Assembly: GCA_015068905.1 (NCBI GenBank)
Contig: SVJQ01000013.1
Coordinates: 1 to 43,732, forward strand
Length of the DNA stretch: 43,732 bases
Direction: 5' to 3'
Origin: Oscillospiraceae bacterium
GTDB taxonomy: Bacteria; Bacillota; Clostridia; UBA1381; UBA9506
Below the pieces are notes generated by a model, which was not told where the DNA came from, did no database searches, and saw only the letters and a list, made by a program, of their open reading frames with translations. Positions 1 to 7,324 of the stretch are shown here, in pieces; position 1 is the first letter of the stretch; every line of letters starts with the position of its first letter. The translations under genes and the position numbers were made by a program.

Positions 1-182
1 CGGCAACCGGCAAAGTGGTTGTGCAGCAGCTTGACCGCTTAAAAGGAATGGTTAAAGACGGCACCATTGAAGGTGTCATCCTCCACACCAATGCAGTTGT
101 TGCAAAAGAGGGCGAGCCTTATGAAGCCGTTCAGGCTTGTGTTAAATGGATGAATGAAAACGGTGACGAAGTCATCGGCTAA
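1..182 (+). CDS. 3' end of an uncharacterised protein, paralogue of the gene at 1279-2079 (5' truncated by window)
   Basis: The reading frame enters from the window edge (first full codon at base 3) and stops at TAA 180-182. The visible 59 residues match the C-terminus of the protein at 1279-2079 almost throughout: both have a PATGK-type start of the segment, a GGVI/EGVI-type strand, the string HTNAVVAKEGE and an ending of GDE-[VI]-[VI]-G. The two genes are therefore tandem paralogues in the same orientation, with an AraC regulator between them. The start and N-terminus are outside the window. Function is unknown; see the full-length paralogue. Confidence 0.85.
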   Translation, partial: ATGKVVVQQLDRLKGMVKDGTIEGVILHTNAVVAKEGEPYEAVQACVKWMNENGDEVIG

Positions 183-186
183 TAAA

Positions 187-222
187 TAAAAAAGACGCTG
201 CAGAGTGCAGCGTCTTTTTTTA
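187..222. terminator. Bidirectional Rho-independent terminator
   Basis: A 10-bp perfect stem (AGACGCTGCA / TGCAGCGTCT) with a GAG loop is flanked by A-runs on the left and T-runs on the right. It lies between the plus-strand gene ending at 182 and the minus-strand AraC gene ending at 224, so it can end both transcripts. Confidence 0.85.
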
Positions 223-223
223 T

Positions 224-1027
224 TTACATGGGTGAAGCCTTCCGGTAATCTCTGGGAGTCATACCGAACTTGTGTTTGAACCGCTTTGAAAAATAAAACT
301 GGTCGCAAAAACCAAATTTTTCGCTGACGGCAAGGACTGACAGCTTAGTTTTAGAGAGTAGCTGTCCCGCTTCAAACATAACCGTGTCGTTAATATAATC
401 GTGCACCGAGGTGGCAAGCTCTTTCTTAAAACGCTTTTCCAAGGTACTTTTTGAAACAAACGCATTTTCCGCAATTTCTGAAACCGTCAGCCGGACAGAT
501 AAGTTCTGATTGATGTACCGGATAGCGGCAGAGACACAGGAAGAATATTCATAGTTAATGATTTTGATGTTATTGTCTGCAATAAAGTTCAGCAGCAGGG
601 CATAAACTGCCTGCTGCATTTTAAGCCCGTCAATAATATCGTGGCTTTGCAGGCAATGGGTAAAAAAGGGAACGGGATCTTCCTCCGGCGTCAGGCGGCA
701 CGGGATGTTGCAGTTACGGAGCAGATCCATACGGTCAACACTGGAGAGCTTTAAATGAAAATAGATATGCTCTAAGTGGTCATGGCAGGCATATTCAAAG
801 GAAAACCCTGCAGGGAGCAGGTACCAGTGACCCGGCTCTAGTGTTAATGTCTGGTTTTTGCCGTGATAAATCTCAGCACTGCCGCTGACAATATAGTACA
901 AAAGCGAGCAATCGGGGCTGGGGTTTTTACCTTTCCAGTTTGTATCCACATTGGCGTGACCGAAATAGAGAAGGGTCAAACGAATGCGATTTAAATTTTC
1001 ACATAAAGTTGGGTTGAGCATCGGCAT
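224..1027 (-). CDS. AraC family transcriptional regulator
   Basis: A 267-residue protein with an N-terminal cupin-like sensing domain (about residues 25-110, including LLYYIVSGSAEIYHG and GHWYLLPAG) and a C-terminal AraC/XylS double helix-turn-helix (about 165-264, ending in the family signature FGFCDQFYFSKRFKHKFGMTP and DYR). It is divergent from the gene at 1279-2079 and is probably its regulator; the ligand is likely a carbohydrate. It is a clear paralogue of the regulator at 6359-7174, with matching motifs in both domains. The start is ATG 1027 behind a GAGGGAG ribosome binding site; a second ATG two codons in is possible. Family assignment is secure; target and ligand are inferred. Confidence 0.92.
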   Translation of the reverse strand: MPMLNPTLCENLNRIRLTLLYFGHANVDTNWKGKNPSPDCSLLYYIVSGSAEIYHGKNQTLTLEPGHWYLLPAGFSFEYACHDHLEHIYFHLKLSSVDRMDLLRNCNIPCRLTPEEDPVPFFTHCLQSHDIIDGLKMQQAVYALLLNFIADNNIKIINYEYSSCVSAAIRYINQNLSVRLTVSEIAENAFVSKSTLEKRFKKELATSVHDYINDTVMFEAGQLLSKTKLSVLAVSEKFGFCDQFYFSKRFKHKFGMTPRDYRKASPM

Positions 1028-1065
1028 CTGAAATCTCCCTCTTTTTATGTATTTGTTATACGTTC

Positions 1066-1094
1066 ATCATAACAAAAAAAGTCTTAAAAATCAA
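1066..1094 (-). promoter_or_regulatory. Sigma-A type promoter for the AraC gene
   Basis: On the minus strand, -35 TTGATT (1089-1094) and -10 TATGAT (1066-1071) are separated by exactly 17 bp, about 40 bp upstream of the start codon of the AraC gene. Confidence 0.6.
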
Positions 1095-1180
1095 GGAATT
1101 TTACAGATTTTATTTATAAGAAATTTATGTAGTTTTACAGAAAGCAATATGTAGACTTTTAGTAAAACAGTTACGCAAAA

Positions 1181-1234
1181 GAACATATTTTATATGCATA
1201 TTTACCTTGTTTTTTGCAACATATATGATACAAT
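1181..1234 (+). promoter_or_regulatory. Promoter and candidate AraC site upstream of the 1279 gene
   Basis: -10 TACAAT lies at 1229-1234, with a weak -35 TTGTTT at 1207-1212 (16-bp spacer). Upstream, GAACATA at 1181-1187 is the reverse complement of the TATGTTC motif repeated in front of the other AraC-controlled operon (7255-7277). A weak -35 with a site just upstream fits activation by AraC. The promoter overlaps any start codon near 1207, which supports the downstream start at 1279. Confidence 0.5.
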
Positions 1235-1278
1235 ATAGTCAGCGTATTCTGTACTATTTTAAAAAGGAGAAAACGAAC

Positions 1279-2079
1279 ATGGCAAAATTAAGAGATCATT
1301 TTTGGATTTGGGGTCATCCCACAAACAGCCTGTATGAAAAATTCGGCATTAAAAAAGAATCTGCTATGCCGCCGGTTGAAGGTACATACTACTTAGGCGC
1401 AACCAACACCTTTTTAGTTCCTATGGACCTGCCCTGCGACAGAAAGCATGAATCTGAACTGGCAAAAGACGTTGCAAACGTTGGCTGGTCCATCAATTAT
1501 GCTTGGGAGCATCCTGAACATGTAACTGAGGTTTGTGAGCTGTCTAAAACTTATAAAAATATCTGCAGAGGTATTTTTGATGACTTCTTCAGCCCCTCAA
1601 ACCCCACCAACAACTATACAAACTACACCCCCGAACTGATTGCAAAATATCGTGAAGAGCTGCACGCTGCAGGTCTTGAACTGTGGGTTGTATTATATAC
1701 CGAAAACTTCCGTCAGACCGATATGGAAATCATCAAGAGCTTCTTAAATGAATTCGATGGTGTTTCCCTCTGGTTCTGGAACGAAAAAGAAGTTCTGGAA
1801 GACTATGATAAGTATATTGATATTTATCTGAGCGTAACCGAAGGTAAAAAACGTCTGGTTGGTTGCTATCTGTATGACTTTGGTGCAGCTAGCCCGGCAA
1901 CCGGTAAGGCTGTTGTTTATCAGCTGGAAAGAGCTCAGGAAATGATCAACAAGGGCATTATTGGCGGTGTTATCATGCACACCAACGCTGTTGTTGCAAA
2001 AGAAGGCGAAGAGCCTTACGAAGCTGTTGAAGCAGGCGTAGCCTGGATGAAAGAACACGGCGACGAAATCGTTGGCTAA
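1279..2079 (+). CDS. Uncharacterised cytoplasmic protein, possibly a TIM-barrel hydrolase-like fold
   Basis: A 266-residue protein with no signal peptide. ATG 1279 is chosen because AAAAAGGAGA lies just upstream and because the promoter falls over an earlier in-frame start (TTG 1207). I do not recognise a named family. Regularly spaced hydrophobic strands (LWVVLY, GVSLWFW, RLVGCYLYDF, GGVIMHTN) alternate with helical stretches, as in (beta/alpha)8 barrels, and acidic/aromatic patches (GIFDDFF, WFWNEKE) recall glycosidase-like active sites. The 3' part is nearly duplicated by the partial gene at 1-182. The divergent AraC regulator suggests substrate-induced expression, perhaps in sugar metabolism. 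Fold and role are inference. Confidence 0.8.
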   Translation: MAKLRDHFWIWGHPTNSLYEKFGIKKESAMPPVEGTYYLGATNTFLVPMDLPCDRKHESELAKDVANVGWSINYAWEHPEHVTEVCELSKTYKNICRGIFDDFFSPSNPTNNYTNYTPELIAKYREELHAAGLELWVVLYTENFRQTDMEIIKSFLNEFDGVSLWFWNEKEVLEDYDKYIDIYLSVTEGKKRLVGCYLYDFGAASPATGKAVVYQLERAQEMINKGIIGGVIMHTNAVVAKEGEEPYEAVEAGVAWMKEHGDEIVG

Positions 2080-2098
2080 TTAAAAATTAAAACATATT

Positions 2099-2133
2099 AA
2101 AAAGCAGATGCATATTGCATCTGCTTTTTTTGT
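2099..2133 (+). terminator. Rho-independent terminator
   Basis: Perfect stem AGCAGATGCA / TGCATCTGCT with a TAT loop, followed by a T7 run, 20 bp after the stop codon of the gene ending at 2079. Confidence 0.85.
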
Positions 2134-2176
2134 GCATAAAAGAGGGTGTGAAAAAAATTTTTCATCTTACTACGGT

Positions 2177-2413
2177 TTTTGAGGGGTGGACGCAAAATAG
2201 TGCAGATTGGATAAACTGAACCCCGACGGCGTACGTTGGTACGCCAAGCGGTGAAGTTTATTCAAAGCGCAAAGCTTTTTAAAAATATAGAAACTCACTT
2301 AAGAAGTGAGTTTCTATCATATTTTGCTTAAAACATATAATATTTTGTTTTAAAAAGTGGTTTTAGAAAAGCATTTTCTTGCTTTGCGCGGTCTGTGCAT
2401 TTTGCTACATCCC
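2177..2413 (-). repeat. Structured intergenic repeat, copy A (inverted relative to copy B at 11296-11686)
   Basis: Read on the minus strand this begins GGGATGTAGCAAAA, two bases after the TAA stop of the SLH gene, and runs 237 bp. Three blocks match copy B: 2376-2413, 2252-2275 (including TTCAAAGCGCAAAGC) and 2177-2234 (including GGATAAACTGAA). Between the blocks lie a 14-bp perfect hairpin (2288-2318) and a GGCGTAC/GTACGCC hairpin (2228-2245). The gene-free stretch 2080-2415 holds only this repeat and the terminator at 2099. It may be a MITE-like element or a 3'-UTR structured RNA. Confidence 0.8.
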
Positions 2414-2415
2414 GA

Positions 2416-3693
2416 TTATTTCATTAAATCAAAGATTCTGGCAGCTAAGAGAATAGCCTGTTCAACAGTTGTCTGAGACAGGGGAGACAGTACGCCTTCG
2501 CCTGTGCCCTTCATAACGTTGTTTGCAGCCAGAGTTGCAACGCCTGCTTTTGCCCAGTCAGCAACAGATGCTGCATCGGTGTAAGCACTTAAATCATCGG
2601 TAGCAGTTTTAATATAATTTTTTTCCAGCAGGATGGAAACTGTGTTAATGGCTCTGTGCATCATAACAGCGATTTCCTGACGGGTAATTTCCTTTTCAGG
2701 TGCAAACTGCTTGTCACCAACGCCGTTTACAATGCCGAGCAGAGCGGCTGCATCAATCGCAACATCGTCAGCATCAGTAAACTGTGCTTCGTTATCGCCA
2801 ACAATTTCTTCAGCGGATAAACCTAAAACCGGTGTTACGCAGTTTACAATCAGCTTTGCAAATTCTGCTCTTGTGATGTTCTTCTGATAGTTTAAAGCTA
2901 AGCCTTCTAACAGACCGAATTCATCAGCTTTAGCTACTTCTGCTTTTGCCCATTCGCTGGGTATAAATTCAATAGCACCGCTGGCTGCAGGAGTACCGGA
3001 AACAGCTGCCGGCAGAACCATAATTTTGGTGGGGTTCACAAGTGCAGGGATGCTCATGGTCATAGTGTCTGCCCAAACTAACAGTTTGGTGCCTGCATTA
3101 ATATCCTGCAAGGTAACGATGTTTCTTGTCTTGTAGGGAACGATTTCGCAACCTTCTGCAGGGTATAACTCGTAGTTACCGTCTTCGGTAACAATGCCGC
3201 CATCTTCGGTTCTGTCGCCTGCAACCATGTAGATGGGGAAGAAATCTTCTTCGCTTTCCAGTAAAACAACTGCAAAAGCTGTGCTCTGCGGGGGCAGGCT
3301 TCTTGTTACCATGGTGGAGTGATAAGCGACGATGATGCTTTCTTTGGTAAGGTCAGTCAGTGCGATGGGTGTTCCGTCTGCTTTAATCAGAGCAGTTTCT
3401 TCAGAAATGTGGAGGTGAAGCTGGTTTGCTTCTTCGCCGTCTACATTTACCAGTATGTAGGGAACTTCTGCATCAGTGTTAACTTCTGCAATGTCTGCTA
3501 CCACGGTAACAGAAGAGGGCATAGCTTCGGGGGAAACTTCTTCTGAAGAGTCGTCGATTAACATAATATCTTCTTCAGTGGGGTTTTCTGCAATCAGCAT
3601 AACGTCATCTGCGAAAACAGATAAAGAGAACATACTGATCATTGCGATTGCCAAAACGGCTGCTAAAATTCTGATTGATTTTTGAATTTTCAT
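2416..3693 (-). CDS. S-layer homology (SLH) domain surface protein
   Basis: A 425-residue secreted protein. The N-terminal signal peptide has a positive start, a hydrophobic core and a likely cut after residue 28 (FA/DD). An acidic linker (about 30-60) follows, then a beta-rich domain of unknown type (about 60-225), then three C-terminal SLH repeats (about 245-295, 305-350 and 370-425) with the usual ITRAEFA, ITRQEIAVMMHRA and WAKAGVATLAANNVMKG features. SLH repeats anchor proteins to pyruvylated secondary wall polymers, so this should sit on the cell wall. AAAGGAGG lies 9 bp before ATG 3693. It is divergent from gpr. The function of the middle domain is unknown. Confidence 0.9.
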   Translation of the reverse strand: MKIQKSIRILAAVLAIAMISMFSLSVFADDVMLIAENPTEEDIMLIDDSSEEVSPEAMPSSVTVVADIAEVNTDAEVPYILVNVDGEEANQLHLHISEETALIKADGTPIALTDLTKESIIVAYHSTMVTRSLPPQSTAFAVVLLESEEDFFPIYMVAGDRTEDGGIVTEDGNYELYPAEGCEIVPYKTRNIVTLQDINAGTKLLVWADTMTMSIPALVNPTKIMVLPAAVSGTPAASGAIEFIPSEWAKAEVAKADEFGLLEGLALNYQKNITRAEFAKLIVNCVTPVLGLSAEEIVGDNEAQFTDADDVAIDAAALLGIVNGVGDKQFAPEKEITRQEIAVMMHRAINTVSILLEKNYIKTATDDLSAYTDAASVADWAKAGVATLAANNVMKGTGEGVLSPLSQTTVEQAILLAARIFDLMK

Positions 3694-3757
3694 GTGAAAA
3701 TCCTCCTTTATGTATTTTGTTTACACTGTTTAGACGCAAAGGTTTCAAAAAAGTTCC

Positions 3758-3787
3758 GCATATTTTAAAAAATTTTTTGTGATACTA
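3758..3787 (+). promoter_or_regulatory. Sigma-G-like (forespore) promoter of gpr
   Basis: GCATA (3758-3762), 18 bp, then GATACTA (3781-3787) fits the forespore sigma-G pattern (GHATR, spacer of about 18, CATNNTA) with only the first -10 base differing. It lies 27 bp upstream of the gpr start. gpr is a known forespore gene in Bacillus, so position and sequence agree. Confidence 0.65.
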
Positions 3788-3814
3788 AAAAAAACAGAAA
3801 AACAGGAGGCAGTT

Positions 3815-4780
3815 ATGCAAAACGTTCGGACAGATTTAGCCATTGAAATGCACGAGATGCTCATGGAGGCAGCGGATGAGCTTTCAGGGGTAACGGTCAG
3901 ACAGGAACAAAAAGACAATGTTCATATTTCAAGAATCAGCATTGAAAGTTTAGCGGCACAGCGAAAAATGGGAAAGCCTATTGGCCATTATATAACGGTA
4001 GAGTTTCAGGGTGTAAACATAGCAGAGGGCGAAGATTATGAAGCCCTGTGCCGCGTGGTGGCAAAGGAGCTCAGCGGGCTTCTTTCCTTAAAAGAAAAAA
4101 GCAATGTACTTGTGGTGGGGCTTGGAAATCAAAATATCACGCCGGATGCACTAGGTCCTCAGGTGGTTTCAAAGCTCATGGTCACAAGGCATCTTTTAGA
4201 ATATATCCCCGACCAGATTGATGAGGGCATCCGTCCGGTGTGCGCCATTTCCCCCGGGGTGCTTGGCACAACGGGGATGGAAACCGGCGAAATTGTCCGG
4301 GGTGTGACCGATAAAATCAGGCCTGAGGCGGTGGTAGTGATTGATGCCTTGGCGGCGCGAAGTATGGACAGAATCAGCACCACCATTCAAATTTGTGATA
4401 CGGGTATCAGTCCCGGTGCCGGTGTGGGGAATAAGCGCAAGGCACTGGATAAAAGTACTTTGGGTGTGCCGGTGATTGCCATTGGCGTCCCCACGGTGAT
4501 TGATGCGGCGACCATCACGGCAGACACCTTAAAGCTTGCTGCGGATACAGAAAAGGCCAAGACAGACAGCAAGCTATATGAAGCACTGTCAGACCTTGAC
4601 CTTGATGAGCAGTATGAAATTCTGAAGAATGCCCTGCCGGACACCTTAGCAGGCTTTATGGTCACCCCAAAAGAGGTTGACCTTTTAATTGAGCGGGTTT
4701 CAAAGGTGGTAGCAAACGGCATTAACTTAGCTCTTCATAAAAACATCACCTTTTCTGACATTGACGCCTATATTTCCTGA
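3815..4780 (+). CDS. gpr: GPR endopeptidase (germination protease)
   Basis: A 321-residue atypical aspartic protease (family A25) that degrades small acid-soluble spore proteins at germination. The family core VVGLGNQNITPDALGP is present, as are GETGEIVRG-like and IQICDTGISPGAGVGN segments and VPVIAIGVPTVID. The N-terminal TDLAIE resembles the SASP-like sequence at which family members auto-process. ATG 3815 is chosen because AGGAGG ends 5 bp upstream; starts nearer 3779 overlap the promoter. The 3' end overlaps the convergent ACT gene by 13 bp. This gene marks the organism as spore-forming. Confidence 0.95.
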   Translation: MQNVRTDLAIEMHEMLMEAADELSGVTVRQEQKDNVHISRISIESLAAQRKMGKPIGHYITVEFQGVNIAEGEDYEALCRVVAKELSGLLSLKEKSNVLVVGLGNQNITPDALGPQVVSKLMVTRHLLEYIPDQIDEGIRPVCAISPGVLGTTGMETGEIVRGVTDKIRPEAVVVIDALAARSMDRISTTIQICDTGISPGAGVGNKRKALDKSTLGVPVIAIGVPTVIDAATITADTLKLAADTEKAKTDSKLYEALSDLDLDEQYEILKNALPDTLAGFMVTPKEVDLLIERVSKVVANGINLALHKNITFSDIDAYIS

Positions 4781-5238
4781 CAGAAACGGTTTTCAAAACA
4801 AGCAAGAGTTCTGTCTAAAGCCTCTGTCTGCACCAAAACTGACAGGGTCGTGCCGGAAGCTGAGACCAAAACCGATTCTGCCCCTGCCTGACTGAGGGCG
4901 TTAAAACAAGCAGCAGTGGTGCCGGTCTCCTCCGGAAGATTGATGCCAGTGAGTGTAATTTTTGAATAGCCGCCCTGCACCGAAATCCGCAGGGCGGTAT
5001 TATTTTTAAATTGAGCGACAGCCTTTAAAACCTTTGAAAAATTCTGACTGTCAACAGAGAAAATTAAACTGTCGGGTTTGTTGCCCCTTGGTGCCAAGCA
5101 TAAAAGGTCAATGCAAACCCCTGCTTTTGTCAGGGCAGAAAACAGAGCGGCAACAGTGGTGATGTCAAAGCCTAATCCGCTGACATCAACCCGTACCACA
5201 TCGTCAGATACTGTGATGGCAATTTCTTTTTGATTCAT
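4768..5238 (-). CDS. Free-standing ACT-domain protein resembling the regulatory half of aspartokinase
   Basis: A 156-residue protein with two ACT-like modules in series. The first (about 1-75: VRVDVSGLGFDITTVAALFSAL, AGVCIDLLC, SLIFSV) and second (about 85-150: ITLTGINLPEETGTTAACFNAL, AESVLVSASGTTLSVLV) follow the pattern of the paired ACT domains at the C-terminus of aspartokinases. No kinase domain is present. Start ATG 5238 is preceded by GGAGG at 6 bp. It begins 10 bp after the M23 gene stop, so the two form an operon. It may sense an amino acid (lysine or threonine would fit the family) and act through a partner, but nothing here identifies one. Confidence 0.8.
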   Translation of the reverse strand: MNQKEIAITVSDDVVRVDVSGLGFDITTVAALFSALTKAGVCIDLLCLAPRGNKPDSLIFSVDSQNFSKVLKAVAQFKNNTALRISVQGGYSKITLTGINLPEETGTTAACFNALSQAGAESVLVSASGTTLSVLVQTEALDRTLACFENRFCQEI

Positions 5239-5248
5239 AGAGCCTCCG

Positions 5249-6286
5249 TCATTCCTCAGTCTCATCAATAAACATTTCATACTTTCGATAATATTCTTTG
5301 TCATCACGGTATACCGCCGACTTGTTTTTCTCTAACAGCTTTGTGATGGCATACAGGTTAATCCAGATTTGGTTGGTACCGTCTTTTTGGGTTTCTTCAT
5401 TAAATATAAGCTGTAGGCCATAGTGAAGGTGAGGGGTGTTTATGTTATTTACATTTTCCTTTGTGCTGTAGCCCGTCATACCGAGGTAGCCGATAACGTC
5501 TCCGGCAGTGACGATTTTACCCTCGTACATATCGTTATAGGGGTGGTCCTTTCTCAGGTGTGCGTAATAATAGTAGCGTTTTTTATCAAAACTGCGGATG
5601 CCGATGCGCCAACCGCCGTATTGATTCCAACCGATACATTCCACAATGCCAGACTCAATGGCAATAATAGGTGTGCCCACGCTACCCATCATATCGTGGC
5701 CTAAATGCTTGCGCTTATAGCCGTAGGAACGGGAGGCACCAAAATCATCAAAATGACTGTAGCTATAGCCTTTGGCAATGGGCGAAAACACTCTGAGACC
5801 GTAGCGCTTTTCCATCACAGTTTGCTCAGGATTATCAGGGTCAGGGACCTCTATGGTGTAGTCACCCACAAATCCGTTTAGCACAGCTCCGTAAGCTTCT
5901 TTAAAATAATTGTAGGTTTTTAAATCTTTTCCAAGCTCGTCAATGGTGGTGTTTTGCTTTTCTAAGGTTTCGGTGAGTTTTGCAAGGTCACTTTTTTTAA
6001 AGTGCGAAAAATCACCGCCGTATTTTGCCGCAAGGTAGGCAAGGACATCTATCCAACTGATAGGTGTTTGCCCCTCTTCTGTGTGGGTTTTAATATCAAG
6101 AGAAAGGGTAGCATCCAGCGCTTCAAAAGTGGGGGAGAAGTCTACCCATTTGATATAATCCTTTTTTTCATCATCCTTTTTTGCCACGGTATAGATAGCG
6201 GCAGGTGAGATGATGGTAGCAAGAAAGATAAACACGAGTAAAAGCGAGAGCAATATGGTTTTTTTCTTCACAGCGGTTATTATCAA
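5249..6286 (-). CDS. M23 family (LytM-type) metallopeptidase, membrane-anchored or secreted
   Basis: A 345-residue protein with an N-terminal hydrophobic segment (VKKKTILLSLLLVFIFLATI) that is a signal peptide or anchor, a linker rich in charged helices, and a C-terminal zinc peptidase domain. The metal-binding patterns are visible: GHDMMG (H-x-x-x-D type, about residue 195) and HLHYG (about residue 290), with YYYYAHL between. Such enzymes cut peptidoglycan stems; several act in sporulation or division. The start is probably TTG 6286, 8 bp after GGAGGTG; an ATG at 6307 would place that ribosome binding site inside the gene. The ribosome binding site lies in a terminator-like hairpin. The ACT gene follows in an operon. 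Confidence 0.9.
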   Translation of the reverse strand: MIITAVKKKTILLSLLLVFIFLATIISPAAIYTVAKKDDEKKDYIKWVDFSPTFEALDATLSLDIKTHTEEGQTPISWIDVLAYLAAKYGGDFSHFKKSDLAKLTETLEKQNTTIDELGKDLKTYNYFKEAYGAVLNGFVGDYTIEVPDPDNPEQTVMEKRYGLRVFSPIAKGYSYSHFDDFGASRSYGYKRKHLGHDMMGSVGTPIIAIESGIVECIGWNQYGGWRIGIRSFDKKRYYYYAHLRKDHPYNDMYEGKIVTAGDVIGYLGMTGYSTKENVNNINTPHLHYGLQLIFNEETQKDGTNQIWINLYAITKLLEKNKSAVYRDDKEYYRKYEMFIDETEE

Positions 6287-6328
6287 GAAAAACACCTCCG
6301 CTTTCATTCTATGAAAGGGAGGTGTAAA
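6287..6328 (-). terminator. Terminator-like hairpin that contains the M23 gene's ribosome binding site
   Basis: On the minus strand ACACCTCC-CTTTCAT, loop AGA, then ATGAAAG-C-GGAGGTGT forms a 15-bp stem with one bulged base, followed by TTTTC. It sits between the AraC gene (ends 6359) and the M23 gene. The 3' arm holds GGAGGTG, the M23 Shine-Dalgarno, so folding would both end transcription from upstream and hide the ribosome binding site. Confidence 0.7.
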
Positions 6329-6358
6329 AAAGACATAGCAGCAGTTTTGTTTTAAAAA

Positions 6359-7174
6359 TTACATAGGTACGGAATTGCGGAAGTCTTTTGGCGATTTGCC
6401 AAAGGTTTCCTTAAAGCGGTTTGAAAAATAAAACTGATCGCAAAAACCAAATTGTTCGCTGATAATGCCAATGGGTAAATCGGTTTTAAGAAGCATCTGA
6501 CTTGCCTCAAACATAACGCTGTTATAGAGGTATTCGTGAACAGAAACCCCCAGCTCACGCTTAAAATATTTCTCTAAAGTCGTTTTTGAAACATAGCTGT
6601 GCTTGACAATTTCACTCACAGATAACCCTATGGAAAGATGACTGTGGATGTAAGAAATTGCCTTTGACACACAAGGGGAGAGCTCAGTTTTTTTTAAGAT
6701 AATACCACATACATCAATCATATTCAGTAAGCTTGTAAACAGTTCATTTTGCAGGCGAATTCCGTCAACGGGGGAATTGCTTTTTAACAGCTTAAAAAAT
6801 AATTTTGTTTTATCTTCGCGAATGGGTAACGTATAAGGTCCGGAACCGTTTTCTAACAGGTCAACGCGGTCGATATCGCATAATTTAAAGTGAAAATAGA
6901 ATTCCTCCATAAAATTGTCACATGAGTATTTAACTTTCGTGCCGGTAGGGAGGAGATACCAGTTTCCTGCGGTCATGGTCAGCAGGGTTTCGTCATTACA
7001 CAAAACGTTGGCAGAGCCTTTTACAATATAGTAAAGCTGAGAACACTGTATGGTCTCACCCTCGCTTTTCCACCAGGTGCCAAGGATTGAGTGACCAAAA
7101 TGATGCAGGGATAGTTGCAAGCGGTTTGCCTCGTCACATAAAGCAGGGTTTAGTTCTATTGCGTAGCTCACCAT
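6359..7174 (-). CDS. AraC family transcriptional regulator, paralogue of 224-1027
   Basis: A 271-residue regulator with an N-terminal cupin-like domain (LYYIVKGSANVLC, GNWYLLPTG, EEFYFHFKL) and a C-terminal AraC helix-turn-helix pair (SHLSIGLSVSEIVKHSYVSKTTLEKYFKREL and FGFCDQFYFSNRFKETFG). It closely parallels the regulator at 224-1027 along its whole length. It is divergent from the SGNH/RpiB-like/glycoside hydrolase operon that starts at 7325 and very likely activates it. ATG 7174 follows AGGTGAGCT. The inducer is probably a sugar or glycan fragment released by the hydrolase (inference). Confidence 0.92.
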   Translation of the reverse strand: MVSYAIELNPALCDEANRLQLSLHHFGHSILGTWWKSEGETIQCSQLYYIVKGSANVLCNDETLLTMTAGNWYLLPTGTKVKYSCDNFMEEFYFHFKLCDIDRVDLLENGSGPYTLPIREDKTKLFFKLLKSNSPVDGIRLQNELFTSLLNMIDVCGIILKKTELSPCVSKAISYIHSHLSIGLSVSEIVKHSYVSKTTLEKYFKRELGVSVHEYLYNSVMFEASQMLLKTDLPIGIISEQFGFCDQFYFSNRFKETFGKSPKDFRNSVPM

Positions 7175-7254
7175 AGCTCACCTCACAGACTTTTTTTATA
7201 TCATATCACTTTCTATTAAAAAATACAAGCCAATGCGAACAAAAACACATATTT

Positions 7255-7300
7255 TTATGTTCAATAATTTATGTTCATTAAAAGGGCAGGACTTTATAAT
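7255..7300 (+). promoter_or_regulatory. AraC-type operator repeats and promoter of the 7325 operon
   Basis: TTATGTTCA occurs twice as a direct repeat (7255-7263 and 7269-7277), 14 bp apart. The second copy covers the -35 position of a promoter whose -10 is TATAAT (7295-7300, 17-bp spacer, no good -35). A poor -35 overlapped by a direct repeat is the usual layout of an AraC-activated promoter. GAACA at 7237-7241 adds an inverted half-site. Confidence 0.6.
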
Positions 7301-7324
7301 GGAATTATAGGATGGAGGGTTTAT

